Shown here: in pieces, positions 4,535 through 5,375 of the stretch
Layout: the number at the start of each line of letters is the position of its first letter
Numbering within the stretch: the stretch's first letter is position 1
Source of the DNA: an uncultured Ruminococcus sp.
Lineage (GTDB): Bacteria; Bacillota; Clostridia; Lachnospirales; Lachnospiraceae
Assembly (NCBI GenBank): GCA_900555215.1
Contig: USKR01000110.1
Coordinates: 1-5,375 of the forward strand
Direction of reading: 5' to 3'
DNA length: 5,375 bases
Made by a program: the position numbers and the translations under genes
The notes under the pieces: model-generated
Databases searched by the model: none
The model's input: only the letters and a program-made list of their open reading frames with translations
Told to the model about the DNA's origin: nothing

Positions 4535-5375
4535 CTCTTTCCACTTTCCTTTCTTATATCTCAGAGTCATGCATACTGCCCTGACACACCAGTCAATGAC
4601 CATGGCGATCCATACGCCGAGCACACCCAGTCCGAGCCATCCGCCCAGTACATAGCTGAAAATGATCCGGAAGATCCACATAGAAGCCAGCGATATTACC
4701 ATTGTAACCTTTGCATCTCCCGCCGCCCTGAGGACAGAGGGGATGGAGAAAGATACCGGCCATACAAGGCATGCGCTCACACTGTGGAAGTACAGGACAC
4801 TGCGTGCTGTCTGTGCGGTAATGTCCGACAGATTGTACGCCCAGAGCACGAGGGGCATCAGACACAGCACAATAATATTGATGATCCACATACAGAGATA
4901 GACAAGACGAATCAGCTTTTTAGTAAAATACTCTGCCTGCTCGTAGTCCCCTGCACCCACGCACCGCGCAATGACCGCTGTGATCGCCAGATTGATCGCC
5001 ATGCCTGGAAGGACCTGGAAATTCGCCACCGCATTGCAGACAGCATTCGCCGCGATGGCATATGTACCGAAAGTGGACACCAAACTGAGCACGATAATCT
5101 TGCCCAGCTGGAACATAGAATTTTCCAGTCCATTTGGAATCCCTATCCCCAGGATACGCTTCACCATTATCCAATCAGGACGGAATCTCAGCGTCTTCTC
5201 CATATGTATCACATTTTCCTTTTTGCTGAGCAGGACAAGGATCAGTACCGCTGCCGTAATACGGGATACGAGAGTGGGGATCGCAACTCCTTCGGTCCCC
5301 CGCCGGAATCCGTATATGAGGATTGCGTTCCCTGCAACATTCACTACATTCATGATCATCGCAACCTGCATAGAC
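4520..5375 (-). CDS. MATE-family efflux transporter, C-terminal part (runs off right edge)
   Basis: About 284 residues are present, open to the window edge; roughly the first 160-180 residues of a typical 450-aa MATE protein are missing. Membrane-spanning segments alternate with short loops: MNVVNVAGNAILIYGF, ITAAVLILVLLS, then the second-lobe helices around GIPNGLENSMFQLGKIIVLSL. RCVGAGDYEQAEYFTKKL, a typical MATE loop, follows, and RAAGDAK at about 215-221 counted from the Met codon at 5371 is the second-lobe form of the conserved R-x-x-GD motif. The protein ends in a basic tail (RYKKGKWKEIHSI). MATE proteins export cationic drugs or metabolites from the membrane in exchange for Na+ or H+; the substrate cannot be told from sequence. 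It lies on the same strand upstream of guaA, 219 bases away, and guaA has its own promoter, so a shared operon is unlikely. The Met codon at 5371 is internal, not a start. Confidence 0.92.
   Translation of the reverse strand, partial: SMQVAMIMNVVNVAGNAILIYGFRRGTEGVAIPTLVSRITAAVLILVLLSKKENVIHMEKTLRFRPDWIMVKRILGIGIPNGLENSMFQLGKIIVLSLVSTFGTYAIAANAVCNAVANFQVLPGMAINLAITAVIARCVGAGDYEQAEYFTKKLIRLVYLCMWIINIIVLCLMPLVLWAYNLSDITAQTARSVLYFHSVSACLVWPVSFSIPSVLRAAGDAKVTMVISLASMWIFRIIFSYVLGGWLGLGVLGVWIAMVIDWCVRAVCMTLRYKKGKWKEIHSI

Noticed and set aside
4374..4655. Plus-strand frame of 93 codons between guaA and the transporter
   Set aside because: It overlaps the guaA promoter and the C-terminal coding region of the MATE gene, has no ribosome site, and its Pro/His/Ser-rich translation is unlike a real protein.
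1..5375. CRISPR array, tRNA or rRNA gene, insertion sequence, toxin-antitoxin pair
   Set aside because: I looked on both strands and found no regularly spaced repeats, no tRNA-like cloverleaf near the integrase (the target is guaA, not a tRNA gene), no transposase and no toxin partner for the XRE protein.

Overview
The window looks like a chromosomal segment from a low-to-mid-GC Firmicute, most likely a gut Lachnospiraceae-type Clostridia. This rests on strong AGGAGG-type ribosome binding sites, TTGACA/TATAAT-type promoters, and the character of the GMP synthase, MATE transporter and integrase-module proteins. It holds two blocks. Positions 1 to about 2760 are the integrase end of an integrated mobile element. 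Positions about 2750 to 5375 are host chromosome: guaA and the end of a MATE efflux gene. The element side is visibly more AT-rich than guaA.

Element block. A leftward (minus-strand) operon starts at a clear promoter (TTGACT, 17 bp, TATTAT) and runs: a 59-aa excisionase-like helix-turn-helix protein (1635-1814), a 366-aa tyrosine integrase with all catalytic residues (516-1616), a 107-aa ribbon-helix-helix MobC-like protein (209-532), and the start of a RepA-like AAA/RecA-fold ATPase (from 212 off the left edge). The last three genes overlap by 17 and 4 bases, so recombination, mobilisation-type and replication-type genes look co-expressed. A divergent XRE-type repressor-like gene (2027-2509) has its own extended -10 promoter. 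The 212-bp intergenic region between the two promoters carries short repeats that are good operator or integrase/Xis arm-site candidates. The regulator seems to have lost its last 17 codons to an in-frame TAA.

Junction. Rightward of the regulator are a bidirectional terminator hairpin (2584-2631), two sets of short direct repeats, an inverted partner of the repeat in the regulator leader, and then the 3' end of guaA. The layout (regulator, repeats, then the guaA stop codon, with the int operon pointing away) matches an element integrated at the 3' end of guaA, a known integration hotspot. The distal att site lies outside the window.

Host block. guaA (2753-4300, minus strand) encodes an intact 515-aa GMP synthase. 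It starts at a TTG codon and has its own promoter, whose 17-bp spacer includes a run of seven G. Upstream on the same strand is the C-terminal 60% or so of a MATE-family multidrug/Na+ antiporter (4520-5375, N-terminus off the right edge).

I saw no rRNA, tRNA, CRISPR array or insertion sequence. No clearly new defence or biosynthetic system is visible. The best leads are the guaA junction, the repeat architecture around the regulator, and the truncated regulator.
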